This document shows, piece by piece, positions 1-6,012 of a DNA stretch of 8,740 nucleotides; positions within the stretch are counted from its first letter, which is position 1, and each line of letters begins with the position of its first letter. A program made the position numbers and the translations under genes. The notes beneath the pieces are model-generated. The model did no database searches and had not been told where the DNA came from. It saw only the letters and a program-made list of their open reading frames with translations. The DNA lies in contig JAIRYY010000247.1 in NCBI GenBank assembly GCA_031267485.1, positions 1 through 8,740 on the forward strand, given 5' to 3'. The DNA is from Tannerella sp. GTDB lineage: Bacteria; Bacteroidota; Bacteroidia; Bacteroidales; Tannerellaceae.

Positions 1-1209
1 TATCACGCCAAAACTTGGGGCGAAAACTTTATGCCGGACGACTTCATCCCGCTCTTTACCGCCGAAAATTATCAGCCCGAAAAGTTGATGCAAATTGCCG
101 CCGAAGCCGGAATGAAATATGTGATTCCCTTCTGCAAGCATCACGACGGCTTTTGCCTGTGGCCAAGCAGCTACACCGAACGCGACGCGATGGACATGGG
201 GCCGCGCCGGGACCTCGTCCGCCCGCTGGTGGACGAATGTAACCGGCTCGGACTGAAATTCGGCTTCTATTTCTCCGTCGAGGAATGGCGCACGCCGATA
301 ATTTTCAACGGCGAGAAAAAAATCCGCCGCTGGGGTATTGCCCAACGAATCCTGGATTGGGAACCGGAGGGTATCAAAAACATGATGAGCGGCAAATATA
401 TCATCGACGGCGATTTCTTCACCGATTACCTCGTGCCGCAGGCCAGGGAGTTTATTGATATGTACGACCCCGACATCCTCTGGTTCGACGGCGAATGGGA
501 CAGCCCGATGGAAGAACTGCATACGCCCGACATCATTTCCTATTTCTACAACCGCGCCGAGGGACGCAAGGAAGTGGCGCTCAACGACCGCAACGGACGT
601 TCACGTCACAAAATAGGCGACTTCTTTTGCAGTGAGTATCATTCGATTCCCGACGAAATGAAAGTGATGCATCCCTGGGAGGAAAACCGCGGAATCAGTC
701 AGTCGTTCGGATACCACCGGGAGGACACGGAGGAAAACGTGCTTCCGGTGGATGAGTTCATCGACCTTTTTACGCGTACGGTCAGTGAAAACGGCAACCT
801 GCTGCTCATCGTCAACCTCGATGGCAAGGGCGCCCTGCCCGAAATGCAGGAACGGCGCCTGCTCGAAATAGGAAAGTGGCTCAAGATAAACGGGGAGGCC
901 ATCTACGGCTCGCGTCCCTGGCTCGTCAGCAGCCAGAACGACGGCAAAATCCGCTTCACGCAGAGCAAGGACGGCAAAACAGTGTACGCTATCTGTACCG
1001 ATTTCCCGGAAAAGGAACTGATACTGAACTCCCTCGATCCGAGCCAACACGCCAAAGTAACCCTCCTCGGCGCCGAACATATCGACCTGGAATGGACGGC
1101 CCTGACGAATAAGAGTTCCTATCAGTACGACATGTCGATTCGTATTCCCGAATCGCTCTACGGCAACCGCAAGAACGATTATTCATGGGTATTCAAAATC
1201 ACGCTCTGA
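1..1209 (+). CDS. alpha-L-fucosidase, glycoside hydrolase family 29 (5' end missing)
   Basis: The reading frame is open from base 1 and ends at TGA 1207-1209, giving 402 codons in view. The N-terminus, including any signal peptide, lies outside the window; an ATG at 31 is internal. GH29 enzymes release terminal alpha-L-fucose from glycans with retention. The motif KHHDGFCLWPS has its His pair at codons 139-144, in the fucose-binding part of the barrel. The motif ILWFDGEWD has Asp at codon 487-489, matching the expected nucleophile. Further on are the family signature GNLLLIVNLDG and GEAIYGSRPW, which closes the catalytic domain. The last ~100 residues fit the C-terminal beta-sandwich. The family usually runs about 430-480 residues, so roughly 30-80 are missing. 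Location is probably periplasmic or outer-membrane, but the signal is not visible. No terminator follows; the repeat block starts one base after the stop. The family is near certain; linkage specificity cannot be read. Confidence 0.93.
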   Translation, partial: YHAKTWGENFMPDDFIPLFTAENYQPEKLMQIAAEAGMKYVIPFCKHHDGFCLWPSSYTERDAMDMGPRRDLVRPLVDECNRLGLKFGFYFSVEEWRTPIIFNGEKKIRRWGIAQRILDWEPEGIKNMMSGKYIIDGDFFTDYLVPQAREFIDMYDPDILWFDGEWDSPMEELHTPDIISYFYNRAEGRKEVALNDRNGRSRHKIGDFFCSEYHSIPDEMKVMHPWEENRGISQSFGYHREDTEENVLPVDEFIDLFTRTVSENGNLLLIVNLDGKGALPEMQERRLLEIGKWLKINGEAIYGSRPWLVSSQNDGKIRFTQSKDGKTVYAICTDFPEKELILNSLDPSQHAKVTLLGAEHIDLEWTALTNKSSYQYDMSIRIPESLYGNRKNDYSWVFKITL

Positions 1210-1210
1210 A

Positions 1211-1340
1211 ATTAGTGGTTAGTGATTAGTGATTAATGGTTGGTGATTAATGGTTGGTGATTAATGGTTGGCGATGTAGGGGCGCCCCTTGTGGGCGCCC
1301 GCAAAGGGCGCCCACAAGGGTTGGCGATTAATGGTTAGTA
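1211..1340. repeat. degenerate 7-bp tandem array, split by a hairpin element
   Basis: Nine consecutive 7-bp units occupy 1211-1273, variants of attagtg, gttagtg, attaatg and gttggtg. From the fourth unit they alternate as a 14-bp higher-order unit (attaatg then gttggtg). After a GC-rich hairpin the array resumes in register at 1320-1340 with gttggcg, attaatg and gttagta. The stretch lies between the fucosidase stop and the fold-back element, and its last unit overlaps the left arm of that element. It has no coding potential. I know similar attagtg/attaatgg filler between genes in Bacteroidetes genomes, but no function for it. Confidence 0.85.
1276..1320. repeat. GC-rich perfect hairpin (REP-like) inside the heptamer array
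   Basis: The left arm 1286-1300 and right arm 1306-1320 are exact reverse complements over 15 bp, around a 5-base loop gcaaa. The left side carries an extra gtaggggcg (1276-1284), so gggcgccc-type blocks occur repeatedly within 45 bases. There is no T-run on either side, so an intrinsic terminator is unlikely. The copy gttggcgat occurs on both sides (1267-1275 and 1320-1328), either as a 9-bp target duplication or as the period of the host array. It looks like a REP element of the kind spread by REP-associated transposases. No transposase is in the window. Confidence 0.7.
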
Positions 1341-1645
1341 ACGTGAAATAAATAATATATAATGGTTATAAGCATATTGAAGTACACGATTTGTCCCGGA
1401 TGGGACAATATGTTGGTAGAAAACGCCCTCTCACACCACCTTCCCCGTCCCGTATGGGACGGAATGTGGAACAAAACCAACCAATCACATTCCGTCCCAT
1501 ACGGGACGGGGTTTGACCGCCATCCGGCGTTGTCTACCGACATTCCGTCCCATACGGGACGGGCGACATGTGAGCCTTGTCCGGATGGGACAAATCGTAT
1601 ACTTCAATATGCTTATAACCATTATATATTATTTGTTTTACGTTA
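1339..1645. repeat. 307-bp fold-back element with 59-bp terminal inverted repeats (MITE-like)
   Basis: Bases 1339-1397 and 1587-1645 are inverted repeats of equal length, matching at 56 of 59 positions without gaps. The three differences lie at arm positions 7, 11 and 47. Inside is a weaker inverted pair (1402-1427 with 1526-1551, 21 of 26), containing GTTGGTAGA and its counterpart TCTACCGAC. At the centre is a perfect 25-bp inverted pair. The element therefore folds almost end to end on itself. It encodes no credible protein: open frames across it show no known motif and run out into flanking repeats. No target-site duplication can be fixed; TTAG lies directly before the left end and one base beyond the right end, which is suggestive only. 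The size and long arms suit a miniature inverted-repeat transposable element, but a non-mobile palindromic repeat remains possible. Confidence 0.75.
1443..1563. repeat. three copies of a palindromic GTCCC-ATAC-GGGAC motif
   Basis: One 24-25-bp sequence occurs three times: inverted at 1443-1467, direct at 1487-1511, direct at 1540-1563. The first two are perfect reverse complements over 25 bp around a 19-base spacer (1468-1486), and the third matches over 24 bp. Each contains GTCCCATACGGGAC, itself a near palindrome of two 5-bp arms. Related forms TTGTCCCGGATGGGACAA (1390-1407) and TTGTCCGGATGGGACAA (1577-1593) lie just inside the outer arms, the second being one base shorter. I recall similar 'GTCCC..GGGAC plus GTTGGTAGAAAA' blocks in many Bacteroidetes intergenic regions, with no assigned role. 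Dyad protein sites or RNA stem-loops are both possible. Confidence 0.8.
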
Positions 1646-1656
1646 TTTAGTATATA

Positions 1657-1691
1657 ATTGGAAGAAAGTCGGTTTATATTATTTATCTTTG
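1657..1691 (+). promoter_or_regulatory. putative Bacteroidetes promoter upstream of the 21-bp array
   Basis: TATCTTTG at 1684-1691 matches the Bacteroidetes housekeeping -7 consensus TAnnTTTG exactly. The best upstream partner is ATTG at 1657-1660, leaving 23 bases between the boxes; the usual gap is about 19-21, so the -33 element is weak. Transcription would start a few bases after 1691 and run through the whole 21-bp array before the protein at 2047, giving a leader of about 350 bases. The -7 match is direct; activity is inferred. Confidence 0.5.
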
Positions 1692-1704
1692 CATTATTTC
1701 TTTA

Positions 1705-1998
1705 AAACAATTGCCTGGAAATAAAAAACAATCGTCGGGAAAAGAAAAACAACTGCCTGTAAACAAAAAACAGCTGCAGGAAAAATAAAAACAGTTGCAG
1801 GGAAACAAAAAACAGCTGCAGAAGAAAGAAAAACAGTTGCAGGAAAAATAAAAACATCTGTCTGGAAACAAAAAACATCTGCAGGAAAAATAAAAATAGA
1901 TGCAGGGAAACAAAAAACAGTTGCAGGAAAAAGAAAAACAGCTGCAGGGAAAATAAAAACAGCTGCAGGGAAATAAAAAACAGCTGCAGGGAAATAAG
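1705..1998. repeat. fourteen 21-bp A-rich tandem units
   Basis: Fourteen units of exactly 21 bp run without gaps from 1705 to 1998. The consensus is aaacagctgcagggaaanaa plus one A. The last units are nearly identical, and the first three are the most diverged, with cctg or cgtc replacing gcag. Units contain CAGCTG and CTGCAG palindromes between A-runs. Read in frame from 1705, each unit gives a Lys/Gln/Leu heptapeptide such as KQLQGNK. That frame has stops in units 4, 7, 9, 10 (TAG at 1897-1899) and 12, but is open from 1957 into the next gene. The minus strand is open in two frames because the units contain no tta, cta or tca, so its Phe/Cys-rich translations are composition artefacts. I judge this non-coding repeat DNA. 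Confidence 0.93.
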
Positions 1999-2046
1999 TT
2001 GGAAAGAGAATATAAAACGGTATTATCAACAAAAAAAAATATAGCC

Positions 2047-2718
2047 ATGTCAAGAAAGACAATTATACCGCAAACTATCAGCGGATTCGTCGAGTACATC
2101 AGGAATGCTTATGATGTGACGATGAAGAACATAAACATTTACAAAATAGACGCTGTCGAATTTGCAAAGATTACGCCGCTCTATACTGCATTCATCAATC
2201 TGGAGGCGTTATGTGCAAATCCGGCAACGGCAACCAAGGGCAATCGCGACGCCCGTAATGCCGCATGGAAAGCGCTCGAAAAGCAATGGCGCATTTTCCT
2301 GAACAAGACCATACGCCTTAATGACAACATAAGTGTTGCCGACAGGGAAATCTATGGCATATTCCCGCACGACAGCACGCCCACGGCTGCAGGCATACCG
2401 GCGGAATGCTGCGAAATTACAGTTAGCCGCAAAGGCTACTGCGAGTATGACGTCATCGTCGAAAACGGGACTACGGGCAAAAAGAAACGTCCCGACAATG
2501 CCGCCGGCAATAATCTCTATTCGGCCGTCGTCGAACTGGGGCAACCCGCGCCTCCGAGGGAAACATTCCGGTTCGAAGGCTTCTCGTCGACATGTCACCA
2601 CGAGGTGCGTTTCGGAGAAAAATACCTCGCGAAGCAAGCCTGTCTCTTTGCACGCTACACCAACCCGCACGGGAAGGAAGGGCCGGAAGGACCCGTCATG
2701 TCGTTCATCATTGTCTGA
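2047..2718 (+). CDS. hypothetical protein, Bacteroidetes family with N-terminal RKxxIPQT and C-terminal Ig/FnIII-like strand region
   Basis: This is a 223-residue protein of unknown function. I start it at ATG 2047 because MSRKTIIPQT fits the N-terminus of a Bacteroidetes hypothetical family (often M-x-R-K-x-x-I-P-Q-T). The frame also opens 16 codons earlier at a TTG (1999), continuous with the 21-bp array, but that extension looks like repeat sequence. No Shine-Dalgarno is seen; an A-rich run precedes the ATG, as is common in this phylum. Residues ~10-100 look helical. The stretch VADREIYGIFPHDSTPTAAGIPA resembles the family's linker between a helical part and a beta part. The end, LFARYTNPHGKEGPEGPVMSFIIV, resembles the last strands of an FnIII-like domain. 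No signal peptide or membrane segment is visible, and I see no catalytic motif. It is monocistronic as far as can be seen. Family placement is from memory of the motifs and should be confirmed by a profile search. Confidence 0.8.
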   Translation: MSRKTIIPQTISGFVEYIRNAYDVTMKNINIYKIDAVEFAKITPLYTAFINLEALCANPATATKGNRDARNAAWKALEKQWRIFLNKTIRLNDNISVADREIYGIFPHDSTPTAAGIPAECCEITVSRKGYCEYDVIVENGTTGKKKRPDNAAGNNLYSAVVELGQPAPPRETFRFEGFSSTCHHEVRFGEKYLAKQACLFARYTNPHGKEGPEGPVMSFIIV

Positions 2719-3094
2719 TTAACGGGGAATTTCCGACCATCGTCCCCGCCGCCCGGCGGGTCCCGAATCTGAATGAATCTGAATGAATCAGCACGAAAGA
2801 TAAAGTTGCGTGATTAACATTTCAGGCAAAATTTGAAGTTTTATACAAACAGGCCGTCCGAATATTTTTATTCGATACACTTTCTTTAACAATTGTCGCA
2901 GCTTCCGAAAAACGGATGCAGTATGCTGTATATAAATATTATATGCGAATTGAAATCATTACTGTTTTGAATTGGCGATGCCACTTCATAAGTGATAATT
3001 AACAATCGGGGGCTGTTATTTTCACTTTTTTTGTATAAATATTAAGCCAATTTATACGTTCTTTGTTTTGTTAAAATTAAGGAGAGACGCAGGA
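2719..3094. other. 376-bp intergenic region before rprX
   Basis: No credible gene is present. Just after the upstream stop there are two mutually exclusive small hairpins: cgggga 2723-2728 with tccccg 2743-2748, or cccgcc 2745-2750 with ggcggg 2755-2760. Neither is followed by T residues, so neither is a clear terminator. A 10-bp unit aatctgaatg is repeated directly at 2766-2775 and 2776-2785. The remainder (about 2810-3080) is AT-rich and fits a promoter region for rprX. A small dyad cactt-cat-aagtg lies at 2982-2994, of unknown meaning. Confidence 0.6.
3030..3062 (+). promoter_or_regulatory. possible rprX promoter
   Basis: TTTG at 3030-3033 and TACGTTCT at 3055-3062 are separated by 21 bases. 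They resemble the Bacteroidetes -33 TTTG and -7 TAnnTTTG elements with two mismatches in the -7 box. Transcription would start shortly before the AAGGAG at 3079-3084. The call is weak and rests on position plus partial consensus. Confidence 0.3.
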
Positions 3095-4630
3095 ATGAAA
3101 AAGTCGATGATTTGGATGCTGACGGGGGTAATGGCATTTGCCTTTATTGGTTTGCTTTTTTTGCAGGTCCAGTACGTCATAACCATATTCAAGGCAAATA
3201 ACGAACAGTTTGAATCGACCGTAAGGCGCAGCCTGGAAAAGGTATCGCGCGAACTGGAATACGAAGAGACCCGCATATCCCTTGAGAATGTGCGGGGGCA
3301 TGATTTCATGTACAAAAATCCGCCCGACCAGCAGAATATAAGTCACCGTATCAAGATGCATCAGCTGATGGAACAGGATTCCAGCGGGTCTATTAAAAGT
3401 ATCGAGGAAATAGAAGTGACCAGCCAGCGCATGCAGAGGCCGCAGGAGAAGACGTCGAAATCCACCATTATTGAAACGTCGGAAAAACTGCAGAATGACA
3501 CGAAAGAGCGTTATTTCCGCCAGAAGGCAATACTGGACGATGTCGTTTTCTGGCTTACGCAGACCGGATACCTGACGCCCATAGAGAAACGCGTCGACTT
3601 CAAATCGCTGCAGAACGCAATTAAGACGGAATTTGTGAACAACGGACTGAATCTGCCTTTCGTTTTAATGGTGGTAAGCAACAGCGAACAGGTCGTATAT
3701 CAAAGCGAAATGTTGACGAAAAGCCCGAAAAGCTCGGAAATCATAACGCAGGTCATCTTTCCGGGCGACCCGCCTTCAAAACACAACTACATCAAGGTGT
3801 ATTTCCCCACAAAAGGCGATTACCTGTCGGAGTCGGTGTCATTCCTTGTACCGTCCATCATATTCTCCATCATATTGCTCATCACGTTCGCGATAACGAT
3901 TTTCACGATTTTCCGCCAGAAAAAGCTGTCGGAAATGAAGAACGACTTTATCAACAACATGACGCACGAACTGAAAACGCCCGTATCGACCATCTCCATC
4001 GCCGTACAGATGATGAAAGATGCCGACATATCGAAAAGTCCCGAAGTTTTCAGACATATCTCCACGGTGATAAACGACGAGACGAAGCGACTTGGATTCC
4101 TCGTCGAGAAAGTGCTTCAGATGTCACTGTTTGAAAACCAGAAAGCGACCCTCAAGCTTAAAGAGCTTGATATAAACGACCTGATAGCAGGTATTGCAAA
4201 TACGTTTAAAATAAAAGTGGAAAAATCGGGCGGGACGATAGACATTGACCTGCAGGCTGAAAAATCAACCGTACTGGCTGACGAAATGCATATCACCAAC
4301 ATGCTGTTCAACCTGATGGACAATGCCGTCAAGTACCGCCGCGAAAAAGCGCCGCTGCTCCTTATGGCGCGTACGCGCAATGAGGGAGATAAAGTAATCA
4401 TCTCTATCGAAGACAATGGGATAGGAGTGAAAAAGGAAAATCTCAAGAAAATATTCGACCGTTTTTATCGCGTTCCGACAGGAAACGTGCATAATGTGAA
4501 AGGGTTCGGGCTGGGACTTGCCTATGTGCGGAAAGTGGCGGAAGATCTTAACGGATCCATACGCGCTGAAAACGGTTTGGGAAATATTGGGACTACATTT
4601 ATTATAACATTACCAACAATTAAAAATTAA
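3095..4630 (+). CDS. rprX: two-component sensor histidine kinase RprX
   Basis: This 511-residue inner-membrane kinase autophosphorylates a His and passes the phosphate to the regulator encoded next door. I start at ATG 3095, behind AAGGAG (3079-3084); an in-frame TTG at 3068 would put unlikely residues before the membrane helix. The first membrane segment covers residues ~7-27. A periplasmic sensor region of ~220 residues has no motif I recognise and a charged, coiled-coil-like early part. The second membrane segment is ~247-273. The H-box NNMTHELKTP carries His291. The ATP-binding part shows the N-box NLMDNAVKY (Asn406/Asn410), the G1 box EDNGIGV (Asp440), the F-box FDRFYRV, and G2 GFGLGLAY (from Gly470). 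All catalytic residues are intact. The length agrees with Bacteroides RprX (about 520). The stop is 5 bases before rprY, so the two are co-transcribed. The name rests mainly on the very strong match of the partner. The ligand is unknown. Confidence 0.87.
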   Translation: MKKSMIWMLTGVMAFAFIGLLFLQVQYVITIFKANNEQFESTVRRSLEKVSRELEYEETRISLENVRGHDFMYKNPPDQQNISHRIKMHQLMEQDSSGSIKSIEEIEVTSQRMQRPQEKTSKSTIIETSEKLQNDTKERYFRQKAILDDVVFWLTQTGYLTPIEKRVDFKSLQNAIKTEFVNNGLNLPFVLMVVSNSEQVVYQSEMLTKSPKSSEIITQVIFPGDPPSKHNYIKVYFPTKGDYLSESVSFLVPSIIFSIILLITFAITIFTIFRQKKLSEMKNDFINNMTHELKTPVSTISIAVQMMKDADISKSPEVFRHISTVINDETKRLGFLVEKVLQMSLFENQKATLKLKELDINDLIAGIANTFKIKVEKSGGTIDIDLQAEKSTVLADEMHITNMLFNLMDNAVKYRREKAPLLLMARTRNEGDKVIISIEDNGIGVKKENLKKIFDRFYRVPTGNVHNVKGFGLGLAYVRKVAEDLNGSIRAENGLGNIGTTFIITLPTIKN

Positions 4631-4635
4631 CAGTT

Positions 4636-5337
4636 ATGGAAGAACAATTGAAAATCTTCTTTTGTGAAGACGATGAGAATTTAGGAATGCTTTTAAGAGA
4701 ATACTTACAGGCAAAAGGGTATGCAACCGATCTTTTTTCCGACGGCGACGCCGGTTATAAAGGTTTTGTAAAGGAGAAATACGACTTGTGCGTGCTGGAT
4801 GTCATGATGCCGAAGAAAGACGGTTTCACGCTGGCTCAGGAAATCCGGTCCATCAATCCGGAGATTCCGATTATTTTCCTCACCGCCAAGACGATGAAGG
4901 AAGATATACTGGACGGATTTAAAATCGGCGCGGACGATTATATCACCAAACCGTTCAGTATGGAAGAGTTACTGCTGCGTATCGAAGCGATCCTGCGCCG
5001 TGTGAAAGGTAAAAAATTGAAGGACGTGGCATCCTACAAACTTGGCAGGTTCAGTTTCGATACCCAGAAACAGACGCTGACGATCGAGGATAAGGTGACA
5101 AAACTTACCACGAAAGAGTGTGAACTGCTGAGTCTGCTCTGCGCCCACGTCAACGAAGTGCTTGAACGCAACTATGCGCTGAAGACGATCTGGGTGGACG
5201 ACAACTATTTCAACGCACGCAGTATGGATGTTTACATCACGAAACTCCGTAAACTGCTGAAAGACGATCCGGACATCGAAATCATCAACATCCACGGAAA
5301 GGGATACAAACTGATCTCGCCGACGGAAGAACAGTAA
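4636..5337 (+). CDS. rprY: response regulator RprY, OmpR/PhoB family
   Basis: This 233-residue cytoplasmic DNA-binding regulator is phosphorylated by the kinase encoded 5 bases upstream. Residues 1-~120 form the receiver domain: acidic pocket Glu11-Asp12-Asp13, phosphoacceptor Asp55 in VLDVMMPKKDG, switch Thr83 in FLTAK, and Lys105 in DDYITKPFS. Residues ~135-230 form the winged-helix effector domain, with TKLTTKECELLSLLC, the recognition part NARSMDVYITKLRKLLK, and the terminal wing INIHGKGYKL. Length and wording agree with Bacteroides fragilis RprY as I remember it (for example the start KIFxCEDDENLGMLLREYLQ). All key residues are present. The gene ends just before an intrinsic terminator, which closes the rprXY operon. 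In Bacteroidales this regulator has been tied to envelope and stress responses; its targets here cannot be read from the window. Confidence 0.94.
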   Translation: MEEQLKIFFCEDDENLGMLLREYLQAKGYATDLFSDGDAGYKGFVKEKYDLCVLDVMMPKKDGFTLAQEIRSINPEIPIIFLTAKTMKEDILDGFKIGADDYITKPFSMEELLLRIEAILRRVKGKKLKDVASYKLGRFSFDTQKQTLTIEDKVTKLTTKECELLSLLCAHVNEVLERNYALKTIWVDDNYFNARSMDVYITKLRKLLKDDPDIEIINIHGKGYKLISPTEEQ

Positions 5338-5369
5338 GACACCATTTTTTTTTTAAGTTTTCATGTTAG

Positions 5370-5402
5370 CGGGAGGCTGTTTTCGGACAGTCTCCCGTTT
5401 TT
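5370..5402 (+). terminator. intrinsic terminator of the rprXY operon
   Basis: A 10-bp stem (5370-5379 with 5388-5397, one G-U pair) encloses an 8-base loop ttttcgga and is followed by five T, then gtttt. It lies 32 bases after the rprY stop. On the minus strand the same hairpin is not followed by a U-run, so it is a poor terminator for the converging operon, whose last stop is at 5416-5418. A ten-T run at 5345-5354 precedes the hairpin. Confidence 0.85.
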
Positions 5403-5415
5403 GTTTTCCACAGGA

Positions 5416-5985
5416 CTACTCCGCAACCGGTATTTTGAGTACCAGTTTTTTTACATATCCGGCATCGGATATCCGCAGCGACGGGCGGTGGGCATCTGTC
5501 GGGAAAAAGATGAAAATATTTTCCTGCGTGCCGATACCGTAATGGCCTTCCTGTTCGTCGAAAAGCTGAACATCCTTTTCCGGACTGTAATCGCCGGGCA
5601 AAATGCAGTCTTCAAGCAATTTGTAGCCGATTTTTTCCGTTCCTGAAATTACGTACTGGATATCAATGCATTTCCGGTGAACTTCCCACCTGGCTTTTTC
5701 CGGCAGTTTGGTGTAATACTCCGTGATGTTAGCCCTCATGCCGTCGCCGAGATCATAGCTTCCCGCTTTGACGGCCGTCAAGTCCTGTTTCAGGTACTCA
5801 AACGCGGCTTTCCACAAATCGGGACGTTTGTGATACTGCTCATAAAACAGCCGGACATCCGGGGCGTTCGCCAAATGCCGGCGTATGCCATTCTTCCATT
5901 CTCCGCGGTCAAACCATTCCGCCTCTTTTTTTGCGCCGCATGCGAAAAAAAGAAACATACTCATAATAAAAATCACTTTCTTCAT
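5416..5985 (-). CDS. YhcH/YjgK/YiaL (DUF386) family protein, predicted lipoprotein
   Basis: This 189-residue protein has an N-terminal signal (MKKVIFIMSMFLFFAC) ending at Cys16, which fits lipoprotein processing although Phe at -3 is a loose lipobox. The family domain follows a short linker: AFEYLKQDLTAVKAGSYDL, then WEVHRKCIDIQYVISGTEKIGY (Glu101, His103, Asp108, Gln110), and FFPTDAHRPSL (Asp164, His166). These polar residues line the pocket of the cupin-like fold and are all present. Family members act on sugars; E. coli YhcH (NanQ) is reported as an N-acetylneuraminate anomerase. Usual length is ~150, and the extra ~35 residues are the export signal and linker. It is the last gene of a minus-strand operon, 27 bases behind the transporter. 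Inference: it speeds anomer exchange of the sugar acid handled by that operon, in the periplasm or at the outer membrane. Family assignment is firm; substrate unknown. Confidence 0.9.
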   Translation of the reverse strand: MKKVIFIMSMFLFFACGAKKEAEWFDRGEWKNGIRRHLANAPDVRLFYEQYHKRPDLWKAAFEYLKQDLTAVKAGSYDLGDGMRANITEYYTKLPEKARWEVHRKCIDIQYVISGTEKIGYKLLEDCILPGDYSPEKDVQLFDEQEGHYGIGTQENIFIFFPTDAHRPSLRISDAGYVKKLVLKIPVAE

Positions 5986-6012
5986 AAAACGTTAATCTGA
6001 TAAATAATAAAT

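Noticed and set aside
1286..1320. Intrinsic terminator for the fucosidase gene
   Set aside because: The stem is strong, but neither strand has a T-run after it and the sequence continues into the heptamer array.
1339..1645. CRISPR array based on the repeated GTCCC/GGGAC motif
   Set aside because: Copies occur in both orientations with unequal spacers (19 and 28 bases) and no cas genes are present. The nested inverted layout is that of a fold-back element.
1328..1724. Open frames on both strands across the fold-back element (71 and 120 codons)
   Set aside because: They begin and end in repeat sequence, mirror each other because of the inverted arms, and show no recognisable protein features.
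1705..1998. CRISPR array or plasmid iterons at the 21-bp repeats
   Set aside because: Units are directly abutting with no spacers, which excludes CRISPR. No replication initiator gene is nearby, so an iteron origin is unsupported.
1683..2099. Long minus-strand open frames across the 21-bp array, giving Phe/Cys-rich or Phe/Ala-rich repeat proteins
   Set aside because: The repeat unit lacks tta, cta and tca, so the minus strand is stop-free by composition. Two frames are open at once, there is no start context or known motif, and the peptides are pure 7-residue repeats.
2723..2760. Intrinsic terminator after the hypothetical protein
   Set aside because: Two short competing hairpins exist but no U-tract follows either one.
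3068..3094. TTG start for rprX nine codons upstream of the ATG
   Set aside because: The AAGGAG at 3079-3084 lies inside that extension and is correctly placed for ATG 3095, and MKKSMIW followed by a hydrophobic run is the natural start.
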